From Methanosarcina sp. ERenArc_MAG2 (GTDB taxonomy: Archaea > Halobacteriota > Methanosarcinia > Methanosarcinales > Methanosarcinaceae): a stretch of 64,000 nt of DNA. The notes under the pieces are model-generated. The model ran no database searches, had not been told where the DNA came from, and saw nothing but the letters and a program-made list of their open reading frames with translations. This document shows positions 51,699 to 60,639 of the stretch, in pieces. The stretch lies in NCBI GenBank assembly GCA_023955635.1, contig JAMXHR010000011.1, forward strand, positions 62,001-126,000, read 5' to 3'. The stretch's first letter is position 1; each line of letters begins with the position of its first letter. A program made the position numbers and the translations under genes.

Positions 51699-51904
51699 TA
51701 TCATATTCATCACTGTAATTTGCTGATCCACTAACACCAACGATCTGATCCGGAAATGTTTCTTATAATTCTGACAAAATAATAACAGGTATCACGATTT
51801 ACTAAATGTTTAAAAAGGTTGAGTACTTTTATATGTCAATTATTTTAATCACAATGTTAACTATAAAAATTTAATTATATCTTATAAGTACATTTACTCT
51901 TTAT

Positions 51905-52227
51905 GGTTTCACGAAGAGATTCGTGTAAATTGGAGGATTTTGTCTGAAAAACAGGGAGATTTATTCTGAATTCCGTATTTATAACATCTGGTTGGGTTCA
52001 GTATCTCCAGCTGTGAATAATTTCTTCGGAACATTTTCTCTAGTCTCGAAGTTCGGAGAGTGGATACTATTTGCAAAACCTTTTCCGATATATCTGAAAA
52101 AACTAATTAATTTGTATAAATTTTTGACAGACAGTAGTAATTTTGCGGAGATAAAAATGTCACTGAACGAATATCTGTCTATCAAAGATACGAATGAATT
52201 TTTTTATGATCGACCCAGGTGATGCCG
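51905..52227 (+). repeat. Conserved long leader of the beta-helix genes, copy 1
   Basis: This segment upstream of the beta-helix gene at 52228 is highly similar, with small indels, to 54575-54930 before the next paralogue. Shared pieces include TTCGTGTAAATTGGA, GAGATTTATTCTGAATTCC and GGAGAGTGGATACTATTTGC. In each copy weak frames occur, but they differ, so the conserved element is more likely regulatory leader or duplicated DNA than protein. Confidence 0.6.
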
Positions 52228-53697
52228 ATGTTAAAACGAGAATTAGGAGTTATTTTCCTTATAGGTTGCTTCATCCTTGCAAGCATTCCTACAGCTTTAT
52301 GCGTGACTGCCGCACCAACGGTTTATGTCTCTGGAGATGGTACTGGAGATTTTAACTGTGATGGAAAAGATGATCATGTACAGATAAATGAGGCTTTAAA
52401 GTTTGTGGCAGATAAATCTGCATATACAACTGTTCATCTCAAAGGACCGTTTACGTACGTTATTGATGACACTCTTCTTATCGGTAGCGACACTATCCTT
52501 GAAGGTGACTCTACTGCTGTGATCAAACTGGTTGATCACGCTGGCTGGGCTACAATGAAACCCCTAATTCAGCAGATGAGTAGTTCGGGGAATAATAACA
52601 TCATAATAAGAGGGTTCGAGGTTAATGGAAACCATGATGGTAATAATGAATCTGACGGCAAAGGGTACTATAATGTAATTTACTTCCTTTATTGTAAGAA
52701 CGTAACCGTCTGCAACATGTATATGCACGATGGGCATGGAGATGGGTTGAGGATAAAATACGGTGAGAAAATCAAGTTTTATAATAATACTATATACAAG
52801 CTCGGACACGACGGCCTGTTTGCAATTGATTGTCAGAACGTCGAGGCCTGGAACAACAAAATAACCTGCCGGACTAACAGTGCTCTTAGAATATGGAACA
52901 CTAATAAAGTAAAATTCCATGATAATGTAATCGACTCTTTCTACCACTGGAGTGCGGGTGGGCCGGGCATTCAGATCGAAAAATCTGCAGCTATTATGGA
53001 TAATATCGAGATATTCAACAATCTTATCCATAACACCTATGGACCTGGAATCTGGATTTTCAACTATGATACTGCCTCTGCTACCCGCGATCAGGGGAAA
53101 AATGTCCATATTCTTAATAATGTCTTCTACAGCACAGGCACCAATCCTAGCATTGCTTGGCTAGGAGGTATTGTAGCAGGCGGATTCAATAATACTAATA
53201 TTGAAAACAATGTCTTTGACAGTGCCTACAACGCAGCCGTTGTTCATATGTATATAACTGGTTACTCCTCAAGTTATTCCCCGAAAGGCGGATATATTAC
53301 CACTCTCCGCAACAATATAATCATAAACACTCAAAAATGCACAAAAGACTCTACCGGGGGATATGGAGTGATCAACTGCTTACCTTCAACACATTCCTTT
53401 GTGCTTCAAAATAACTGCCTTTACAATAATTTAGCAGGCAACTATAAAAACTGCACATCGAAAGGCGATATTTACGTAAACCCACTATTTGCAGACCAGA
53501 AAAATCACGATTATCATCTTCAATCAAGAGGTGGAATGTGGAATGGAAAAACCTGGGTTAAATACAAAGTGAGTTCTCCATGTATTGATGCAGGATATTC
53601 GGCCTCTGACTATTCTAATGAACCTGAAGATAATGGAAACAGGATCAACATAGGGAGATATGGGAATACAATCTATGCATCAAAATCAAAGCATTAA
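52228..53697 (+). CDS. Exported right-handed beta-helix protein, disaggregatase-repeat type
   Basis: The 489-residue protein starts MLKRELGVIFLIGCFILAS with a signal peptide ending near TALC, and enters the helix at PTVYVSGDGTGDFNCDGKDD. The coils carry the family's repeats: FEVNGNHDGNNESDG, YMHDGHGDGLRIK, YKLGHDGLFAIDCQNVEAWN and TYGPGIWIF. The fold is that of polysaccharide lyases and related binders, so it should act on the outer matrix. It stops after the helix domain, with no DNRLRE part. The next paralogue (54931) is nearly identical across the helix. Start ATG 52228 follows AGGTGA; an ATG/GTG cluster lies just upstream. Confidence 0.82.
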   Translation: MLKRELGVIFLIGCFILASIPTALCVTAAPTVYVSGDGTGDFNCDGKDDHVQINEALKFVADKSAYTTVHLKGPFTYVIDDTLLIGSDTILEGDSTAVIKLVDHAGWATMKPLIQQMSSSGNNNIIIRGFEVNGNHDGNNESDGKGYYNVIYFLYCKNVTVCNMYMHDGHGDGLRIKYGEKIKFYNNTIYKLGHDGLFAIDCQNVEAWNNKITCRTNSALRIWNTNKVKFHDNVIDSFYHWSAGGPGIQIEKSAAIMDNIEIFNNLIHNTYGPGIWIFNYDTASATRDQGKNVHILNNVFYSTGTNPSIAWLGGIVAGGFNNTNIENNVFDSAYNAAVVHMYITGYSSSYSPKGGYITTLRNNIIINTQKCTKDSTGGYGVINCLPSTHSFVLQNNCLYNNLAGNYKNCTSKGDIYVNPLFADQKNHDYHLQSRGGMWNGKTWVKYKVSSPCIDAGYSASDYSNEPEDNGNRINIGRYGNTIYASKSKH

Positions 53698-53713
53698 TAC
53701 GTCTGATCTATGT

Positions 53714-53884
53714 TGCTCCTCTTGTCAAGAATCCCAAAGAACTTGCAGTTGCCGTGGTAAAAATAACATCGATGAAAGTACCAGAGTTGTTATGGGAGAA
53801 AATGGCCGCAGATACGTCGTTGAAAATCACAGGTGGGATGTAGTTACAAGAACTAGTTTGTACATCTGCAACGATATAACTTGA
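53714..53884 (+). pseudogene. 3' remnant of a GT4 glycosyltransferase gene
   Basis: The bases read NPKELAVAVVK and, after a shift, DESTRVVMGENGRRYVVENH and RWDVVTRTSLYICNDIT-stop. This matches the last 50 or so residues of the GT4 at 49838-51022 (NPEELAAAVVKLL, GEKGRRYVVENHSWDG). It lies directly after the first of the twin beta-helix genes, where it marks the joint of an old duplication. Confidence 0.75.
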
Positions 53885-53956
53885 TAATGTTCTTTAATGA
53901 TAGTGGTACATACTGTGCAAAGGCAAATACTTAAGCTTTGTACCATTTTTATTTCA

Positions 53957-54190
53957 GAGCTTATCCCAAAATTACTACTCTAAATCTCTTATTTTGAATA
54001 ATCAATAGAGTTTCTGATCATGAAAAATCCTTATACCTTTATTGGGTATGAGTTATTGAAAAACATAAGCATAAATATCTCTCTACGTTTTCCTCAAATT
54101 GAGAAATGTGCTTGCTTTTTCGGAATTGATCAATGACTCACGTACACGACCCTTTATTGATTAAATAAATATGGTTTTTGGGATGAGCTC
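53957..54190. mobile_element. MITE-like element, family 2, longer copy
   Basis: GAGCTTATCCCAAAA (left) and TTTTTGGGATGAGCTC (right) are inverted repeats of the same type as those of the element at 51568-51698. The 234 bases between have no gene. No clear target repeat is seen. Confidence 0.5.
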
Positions 54191-54574
54191 TTGATATTTT
54201 TTTAGGATTCATTTCCTCATTTTTTGAATTTGTTAGCAATAATTCTTATTTCGGAATAATTTTTAGATCTCTTTTTGTTTTTTAATTACCTGCCCCCACT
54301 CTGGCACAGAAAATAAAAATTAATTTTTTTGACAAAATAGCCTCAAATACTTTCTAAATAAGGTCTTATATATTCTGCTCGGTAATATTTCCCTTCTTCA
54401 TAAATTTTAATAAAGCTTTTTGTGACCTGGTTTTTGTCCAAAATATTTATTGACTCTTTCTATAACTTTTAAAACTGGCTAAAAATTTACCAACTCTGCA
54501 CAAATATTTTTATAAGATGACTGTCTAAATCACAGTACAGACTATAGATATTTAATCAGAGTGTAAAACTAAAT

Positions 54575-54930
54575 TTCTTCGTCATGTTCTCACGGGGGAA
54601 TTCGTGTAAATTGGAAGAATTGGCCTGAAAACACGGAGATTTATTCTGAATTCCATATTATCTCATTTGATTAGATTCAGTAACTTTTGGCATGATAAAT
54701 TGTCTCTGATATGAATAATTTCTTCCGACAATTTTCTATAGTCTTGAAGTTTGGAGAGTGGATACTATTTGCAAAACCTTGTCCAATATATCGGAAACAG
54801 AGTAATAAATTTGTATATATTTTTGAAAGACAGTAGTAAATTTTGTGGGGATCTAGATACATCACCACATGAATATCTGTCTAACAGAGATACTAATGAA
54901 TTTTGTTATGACCGATCCCAGACGATGTCG
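54575..54930 (+). repeat. Conserved long leader of the beta-helix genes, copy 2
   Basis: This is the partner of 51905-52227, ending at the start codon of the paralogue at 54931. A frame beginning at 54751 runs in line with the gene, but the matching frame is broken in copy 1, so I do not count it as coding. Promoter, leader or both are likely here. Confidence 0.55.
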
Positions 54931-57854
54931 ATGTTAAAACGAGAATTAGGAATTCTTTTCCTTGTGGGTTGCCTTATCCTTGCAAGCGCTCCTACGGCTT
55001 TATGCATGACTCCTGCACCAACAGTATACGTTGCAGGGGATGGTACTGGGGATTTTAACTGCGATGGAAAAGACGATCATGTACAGATAAATAAGGCTTT
55101 AAAGTTTGTGGCAGATAAATCTGCATATACGACTGTTCATCTCAAAGGACCGTTTACATACGTTATTGATGACACTCTTCTTATCGGTAGCGACACTATC
55201 CTTGAAGGTGACTCTACTGCTGTGATCAAACTGGTTGATCACGCTGGCTGGGCTACAATGAAACCCCTAATTCAGCAGATGAATAGTTCGGGGAATAATA
55301 ACATCATAATAAGAGGGTTCGAGGTTAATGGAAACCATGATGGTAATACTGAATTTGCCAAGGGCAAAGGGTACTATAATGTAATTTACTTCCTTTATTG
55401 TAAGAACGTAACCGTCTGCAACATGTATATGCACGATGGGCATGGAGATGGGTTGAGGATAAAATACGGTGAGAAAATCAAGTTTTATAATAATACTATA
55501 TACAAGCTCGGACACGACGGCCTGTTTGCAATTGATTGTCAGAACGTCGAGGCCTGGAACAACAAAATAACCTGCCGGACTAACAGTGCTCTTAGAATAT
55601 GGAACACTAATAAAGTAAAATTCCATGATAATGTAATCGACTCTTTCTACCACTGGAGTGCGGGTGGGCCGGGCATTCAGATCGAAAAATCTGCAGCTAT
55701 TATGGATGATATTGAGATCTACAATAATACGATCAATAATACCTATGGTCCTGGAATCTGGATTTTCAACTATGATACCGCCTCTGCTACTAGAGACAAG
55801 GGAAAAAATATCCATATTTATCACAATATCTTCTACAGCACGGGCACTAATCCTAGTATTACTTGGCTAGGAGGTATTGTAGCAGGCGGATTCAATAATA
55901 CTAATATTGAAAACAATGTCTTTGACGGTGCCTACAATGCAGCCGTTGTTCATATGTATATAACTGGTTACTCCTCAAGTTATTCCCCGAAAGGCGGATA
56001 CATTACCACTGTCCGCAACAATATAATCATAAACACTCAAAAATGCACAAAAGACTCTAGCGGAGGATATGGAGTGATCAATTACTTACCTTCAACACAT
56101 AAATTTGTGCTGCAAAATAACTGCCTTTACAATAATTTAGCAGGCAACTATAAAAACTGCACATCGAAAGGCGATATTTACGTAAACCCACTATTTGCAG
56201 ACCAGAAAAAACATGATTATCATCTTCAATCAACAAGTGGAAGATGGAATGGAAAAACCTGGGTTAAAGACAAAGTAAGTTCTCCATGTATTGATGCAGG
56301 ATATTCGTCCTCTGACTATTCTAGTGAACCTGAAGATAATGGAAACAGGATCAACATAGGGAGATATGGGAACACAATCTATGCATCAAAATCAGGGACC
56401 TCTAAACTGGATGATAATCAAGCTCCCATAATTGAATCTATTTCCAATACTACCGTTAAGATCAGAGAAAATCTGAGCTTTACAGTGAAGGCTTCTGATG
56501 CAGATGGAGACAAACTTTCCTATTCATCACCATACCTTCCTTCAGGTGCAAACCTCGACAAGAATTCAGGATTTTTCAACTGGACTCCTGCAGGGGGCAG
56601 GACGGGTCGTACGATATTCTCTTTAAAGTGAGCGATGGTAATCTCAATGACTCTGATACTACAAAAATAAATGTAATCGAAAAAGAACTCCCCTGGAATT
56701 TCTCTGGAAAGACATACGATAATCGCCTTCGTGAAGCATCTCCTGAGGATGTCTTTCCGGATAAATCGTTTCTTGATGTTGGAGGAATGAGCAACTTAGG
56801 TAGCTACAGGGATGTTATATGGTTTAACGTAAGCGAATACACCAATGCTACTGAAATTAGCAGCGTGATCCTTTCCCTCTTCTGGTATTATCCGTCCATT
56901 CCACGGCTAAATGACACTGTTATTGAGGTTTACAGGCCTATTGCATGGAATCCCAACTATGTGAGCTGGAATAAACAAAATAAAGGTGTTGCCTGGGTTA
57001 ATTCCGGAGGAGATTGGTATGACAAAAATGGTGTCTTACAGGGCAGCGTTCCATATGCTACATTAACCCTGAAAACCAGCAGTTTACCCGATAACAGATA
57101 CTATGAGATCAATGTAACTGATCTTGTAAAAGATTATGTAAGCGGCAAATACTCAAACACAGGTTTCCTCATAAAAGCCCGCAATGAAAGTAATAATTAT
57201 ATTGCTTTCTACAGTTTTGAGTGTGGAAACGTGAGCCATGTACCTAAGCTTACTGTTACAAAAAGAGTGCCTTTAAATGCAACTATTACTGGCTCAAAGG
57301 ACAATCGCCTTCGTGAAGCTTCTCCTGAGGATGTCTTTTCGGATAAATCATTTCTCGATGTTGGAGAAATGAGCGGTGTTGGCAGATACAGAAGCGTTAT
57401 GTTATTCAATCTGAGCGAATACTCCAGTGCCACGATGGTGAAAAATGCAACTCTTTCCCTTTTCTGGTATTATCCTCTCAGCTCACGTTCGAAAGATGCT
57501 GTTATTGAGGTCTACAGGCCTGCCTCTGCCTGGAACTCCAGTTATGTGAGCTGGAATAACAAAGATAAAGGCACTGCCTGGAATAACGCAGGCGGGGACT
57601 GGTATGACAAGAAAGGTGTCTTACAGGGTAGCACTCCATATGCTACATTAACTCTGAGAGCCAACGACTTACCATATAATAGTTACTGTGAGCTCAATGT
57701 AACTGACCTTGTAAAAGAGTATGTTAGCGGCAAGTACGCAAACACTGGTTTCCTGATAAAAGTCAGCAATGAAAGTGATAATTATATCGCATTCTACAGT
57801 GCTGACTGCGGAAACGTTAGCCAGGTTCCAAAACTGAATCTAGCTTACAGCTAA
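54931..57854 (+). CDS. Large exported beta-helix protein with Ig-like and two DNRLRE-type domains (one-base frameshift)
   Basis: With one G added to the G3 run at 56604-56606 (GRTGSYDILFKVSDGNLND) the gene encodes 974 residues. Order: signal peptide (LGILFLVGCLILASAPTAL); beta-helix, residues about 25-490, almost identical to the previous gene; a cadherin/Ig-like domain, about 493-586 (QAPIIESISNTTVKIREN, SFTVKASDADGDKLSYSS); and two tandem DNRLRE domains, about 595-780 and 790-974, each starting DNRLREASPEDVF and containing SLFWYYP, GGDWYDKNGVLQG-like and NTGFLIK segments. The last domains are named for Methanosarcina disaggregatase, which releases cells from the matrix. I infer a secreted matrix-binding or matrix-cutting protein. 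Start ATG 54931; ATG 54925 is also in frame. Confidence 0.87.
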
Positions 57855-58005
57855 AGTTTGTGTCCTTAAAGGAGATTTCCATAACTTCCGGTCCGGTGAT
57901 AAGTTTTTGAGTGCCGGATAGGAGACATCTCCTTTTACCAGGTAAAAAAATATGAGTTTTAAGGATTCTCTAATAAGAAGAATCCTTTTGACCTGAGTTC
58001 CCAAA

Positions 58006-58136
58006 TTTTAGGCGCATATGTCTAATTCCACCAGTCTGATAAGCCAGATAATGTGAGTTTGAAATTAGAAGTTGCAATTCCTGTGCTTATGTTTATGCAT
58101 ACAATTCGATATCATGAGAAAGTTGTGCGCCTAAAA
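58006..58136. mobile_element. Inverted-repeat element downstream of the large beta-helix gene
   Basis: TTTTAGGCGCA (58006-58016) and TGCGCCTAAAA (58126-58136) are perfect 11-base inverted repeats around about 110 bases with no gene. It could be a MITE or, less likely, a structured end of the preceding transcript. The surrounding spacer (57855-59074) has no gene. Confidence 0.4.
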
Positions 58137-58157
58137 AAGCGGAACTTAGTTTTTATG

Positions 58158-58369
58158 TGAAAACATATTCATTGGTCATCGGTTAAGGAATTTTCTTGTC
58201 TGAAGGCTATCGATTTTAGATCAGAAATTGGCCTCAAATTTTAGCCTCTTTACCTAAAATCGGTACCCTGCTCCAGTTCAATGTCTGTCTGAATTTTGGG
58301 CATATGTCAAGGGAATGAATCCAATTTATCATGATTCCTCCCTTAACCGAAGACGCATGAAAACATATT
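58158..58369. repeat. Direct repeats flanking an inverted-repeat segment
   Basis: TGAAAACATATT occurs at 58158-58169 and again at 58358-58369, exactly 200 bases apart. Just inside lie TCGGTTAAGG (58179-58188) and CCTTAACCGA (58341-58350), a perfect inverted pair. Inverted ends inside direct repeats suggest an inserted small element, although a 12-base duplication with extra bases between is not standard. Confidence 0.35.
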
Positions 58370-58442
58370 AGCTTCTCGATTTCCCTTTGGGGATTAATTT
58401 AATTTATTTTTGGATTTTAAGAGTGTTTTTTTCAGTCGAATA

Positions 58443-58463
58443 CCCCGCTAGCTTGCTGCGGGG
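58443..58463. repeat. GC-rich hairpin
   Basis: CCCCGC and GCGGGG pair around a short loop, with a further AGC/GCT pairing inside. In this AT-rich spacer it stands out. A similar hairpin lies at 58600-58621. Such structures occur at ends of IS200/IS605-type elements, but no transposase is here. Confidence 0.4.
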
Positions 58464-58599
58464 ATGGAAAACTTCCCCGGTAACCGTTGATGATAATATT
58501 ATTTATCAATCCCATTTTTCGATTGTTAACTTCTGCTAGAACTAAACCTATTAGGTTTATTGTCTTCTTTTACGGAATTTCGAGCGATGGCGTGAACAT

Positions 58600-58621
58600 A
58601 CCCTGTTGCTTGCAGCGGGGT
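58600..58621. repeat. GC-rich hairpin, second copy
   Basis: ACCCTGTTGC and GCAGCGGGGT pair with a TT loop and two G-T wobbles. It shares the TGCTTGC-like top and the C/G stem with the hairpin at 58443-58463, in the same direction. The two may bound or belong to a lost element. Confidence 0.4.
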
Positions 58622-59074
58622 GCGCCAGCGCAACTTTGATTGCTACATATATTCTATCGACTGAATATTATCGAGGCGACTACATGCCTCCAAACTTTTA
58701 TAAAAATTTATCTAAACACAAAGGCTTTTATCTTTTATATAAATTCCTTAGGGGTTCGTTGGAGTCTGGTTTTTGTTGAAAAGAATGCTGTCGAAATAAA
58801 CTTAAAGTTAACGCTGAATATAAGTATGATATCTCCAACTTTCTGATTCGAAATTAAGGCTTTTGCATGAAAAAAACTTATTGTGCTATGGTTATAAATA
58901 TAACTTCTACGGAGAGATTGAAACCTGAGAAATATAATCAGCGTTCAAAAGGATTTAAATATCAGGTTTTGAATAGTGAGTTGATCAAATCATAAGAGAT
59001 ATTTTTCGTTAAGACTATTTTCGTAACTTTCTTCAATCATAAATCGTTAAAAAAAGGATTCCTTTTAAGGTGAT

Positions 59075-60544
59075 ATGTTGTCATATCAAAAGTTTGCAAA
59101 GGATGTTGGCTTTATCGGGACAGTTCAGATACTTACAAGCCTGGGCACTTTTTTCCTACTCCCAATAATCACAAAAACCCTTGGAACATATGACTACGGA
59201 CTCTGGGCCCAGATCAATATCACAGTATCTCTTATCTCCCCGCTTGCGCTTATGGGTCTTTCTATGGGGCTTGTCAGGTTTTTATCTTCTGAAACAGAAA
59301 CGAGAATAATAAAAGAAGCTGTCTACTCCATTCTTTTTTTCGTGACTATGTCTGGTCTTCTTGCCTCTTTTTTGCTGTATACGTTTGCAGAACCTCTTGC
59401 AACATTCGGTTTCAAGGATCCCGGGGCAACCTATTTCATCCAGGCAGGCTCCCTTTTGATTCTCTTGAATGTAATCGAGCCTGTATCTCTTTTTTATTTC
59501 AGGGTCTTCAGGCAGATCCAAAAATTTTCTTATCTTACCCTTTTTGAAACGTTTGGGAAATTATTTTTTATTCTCGTTCTTCTCAAAATGGGGTATGGGC
59601 TTCTTGGTGTAATAGCGGCTACCTTATTGGTACAGGGTCTCATTTTCTTGATTGCTCTCCTAACTATAATATCTCAGATAGGATTCATTATCCCCAGGTT
59701 TACTTATATAAAGGAGTATCTGCAATTTTCTCTACCGCTAACTCCAAATGCACTTATAAGATGGGTTACTGAATCAAGTGACAGATATCTGGTTACCTAT
59801 TTTCTCGGTCTTAGAAGCGTGGGCGTATATTCGGCTGCCTGTTCAATCGGTAACCTAATACAACTTTTTGTAAGCCCTCTTCAACTCATTCTTCTTCCTG
59901 AACTATCAAAGTTATTTGATGAAAATAAAATGGATGAAGTACGAATTTACATGTCTCATTCTTTGAGATATTTCCTTCTTATTTCCATCCCTGCGGTCTT
60001 TGGGCTTTCAGCTCTTGCAAAACCTTTGCTTGGAATCCTTACCACTGAGGATTTTATTTCGGGCTGGGTTGTAATCCCGATTACCGCTCTTTCCGGTCTT
60101 CTGGCAGGAATCTTCCAGATCTTCGTCAATACAATGTTCCTTGTCAAAAAAACGAAAGCTACGACTTACATCAATATCATTGCAGCGATTTCGAACGTAC
60201 TGATCAACCTTCTTCTGATACCTTCTGTCGGGATTGTCGGCGCTTCACTCTCAACCTTAATTTCCTACTTTTTACTGGCTATGCTTTGTATGCGTATCTC
60301 CTTAAAACATTTTAAACTCGATTTTTATTTCCATGACATTGCGAAAAGCATCTTGTCCTCTATGGCGATGTATATCTTTGTTTCCCATTTCGTTATCTCA
60401 AGCATTTTTGAGCTTTTTGAGATTGCAGGTATGGGTTTATTTATATATCTGGTTGTGATGTTTTTGGTCGGCGGCTTCAGCGACCATGAGATCTATTTAA
60501 TACGAAGATATTTATTTAGAGTCGAAAATGAAGCCAGGCAATAA
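59075..60544 (+). CDS. Oligosaccharide flippase, Wzx/MATE-like
   Basis: The 489-residue protein has about fourteen helices. The N-terminal DVGFIGTVQILTSLGTFFLLPIITKTLG and YDYGLWAQINITVSLISPLA, and the middle FSLPLTPNALIRWVTESSDRYLVTYFLG, are typical of polysaccharide transport proteins. It would move a lipid-linked oligosaccharide outward. It is the second flippase in the window (see 30874), so more than one glycan may be exported. The frame is intact. An AAGGTG site precedes ATG 59075. Confidence 0.87.
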   Translation: MLSYQKFAKDVGFIGTVQILTSLGTFFLLPIITKTLGTYDYGLWAQINITVSLISPLALMGLSMGLVRFLSSETETRIIKEAVYSILFFVTMSGLLASFLLYTFAEPLATFGFKDPGATYFIQAGSLLILLNVIEPVSLFYFRVFRQIQKFSYLTLFETFGKLFFILVLLKMGYGLLGVIAATLLVQGLIFLIALLTIISQIGFIIPRFTYIKEYLQFSLPLTPNALIRWVTESSDRYLVTYFLGLRSVGVYSAACSIGNLIQLFVSPLQLILLPELSKLFDENKMDEVRIYMSHSLRYFLLISIPAVFGLSALAKPLLGILTTEDFISGWVVIPITALSGLLAGIFQIFVNTMFLVKKTKATTYINIIAAISNVLINLLLIPSVGIVGASLSTLISYFLLAMLCMRISLKHFKLDFYFHDIAKSILSSMAMYIFVSHFVISSIFELFEIAGMGLFIYLVVMFLVGGFSDHEIYLIRRYLFRVENEARQ

Positions 60545-60639
60545 TTTACCTTTTATTCTCAAGATTTTAAGAATTTTTTCCAGTAATTACTGTGTATACC
60601 CACCCTGCCCTTCAAAAACGATTTTATATTTTCTTCTAT

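Larger units (their letters stand above)
51180..51790 (-). pseudogene. Decayed transposase, copy of the gene at 21167-22453
   Basis: Several segments match the intact Mutator-like transposase on the same strand: AAGCTCATCATTATCTGAAA (51201-51220), the stretch from AATTCGTCACTATG (near 51360) to TCAGAAGTGATCT (near 51480), and the stretch around 51720-51760 (CTGTAATTTGCTGATCC). All frames are broken, large parts are missing, and two unrelated inverted-repeat elements have landed inside. It is an old remnant. Confidence 0.75.

Noticed and set aside
52564..53109. Long leftward frame of 181 codons
   Set aside because: It is antisense to the beta-helix gene and recurs antisense to its twin (55267-55824); it arises from the repetitive coding sequence and has no start signal or family match.
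54751..54930. N-terminal extension of the large beta-helix protein
   Set aside because: The homologous leader of the twin gene does not keep this frame, and the signal peptide begins at the later ATG.
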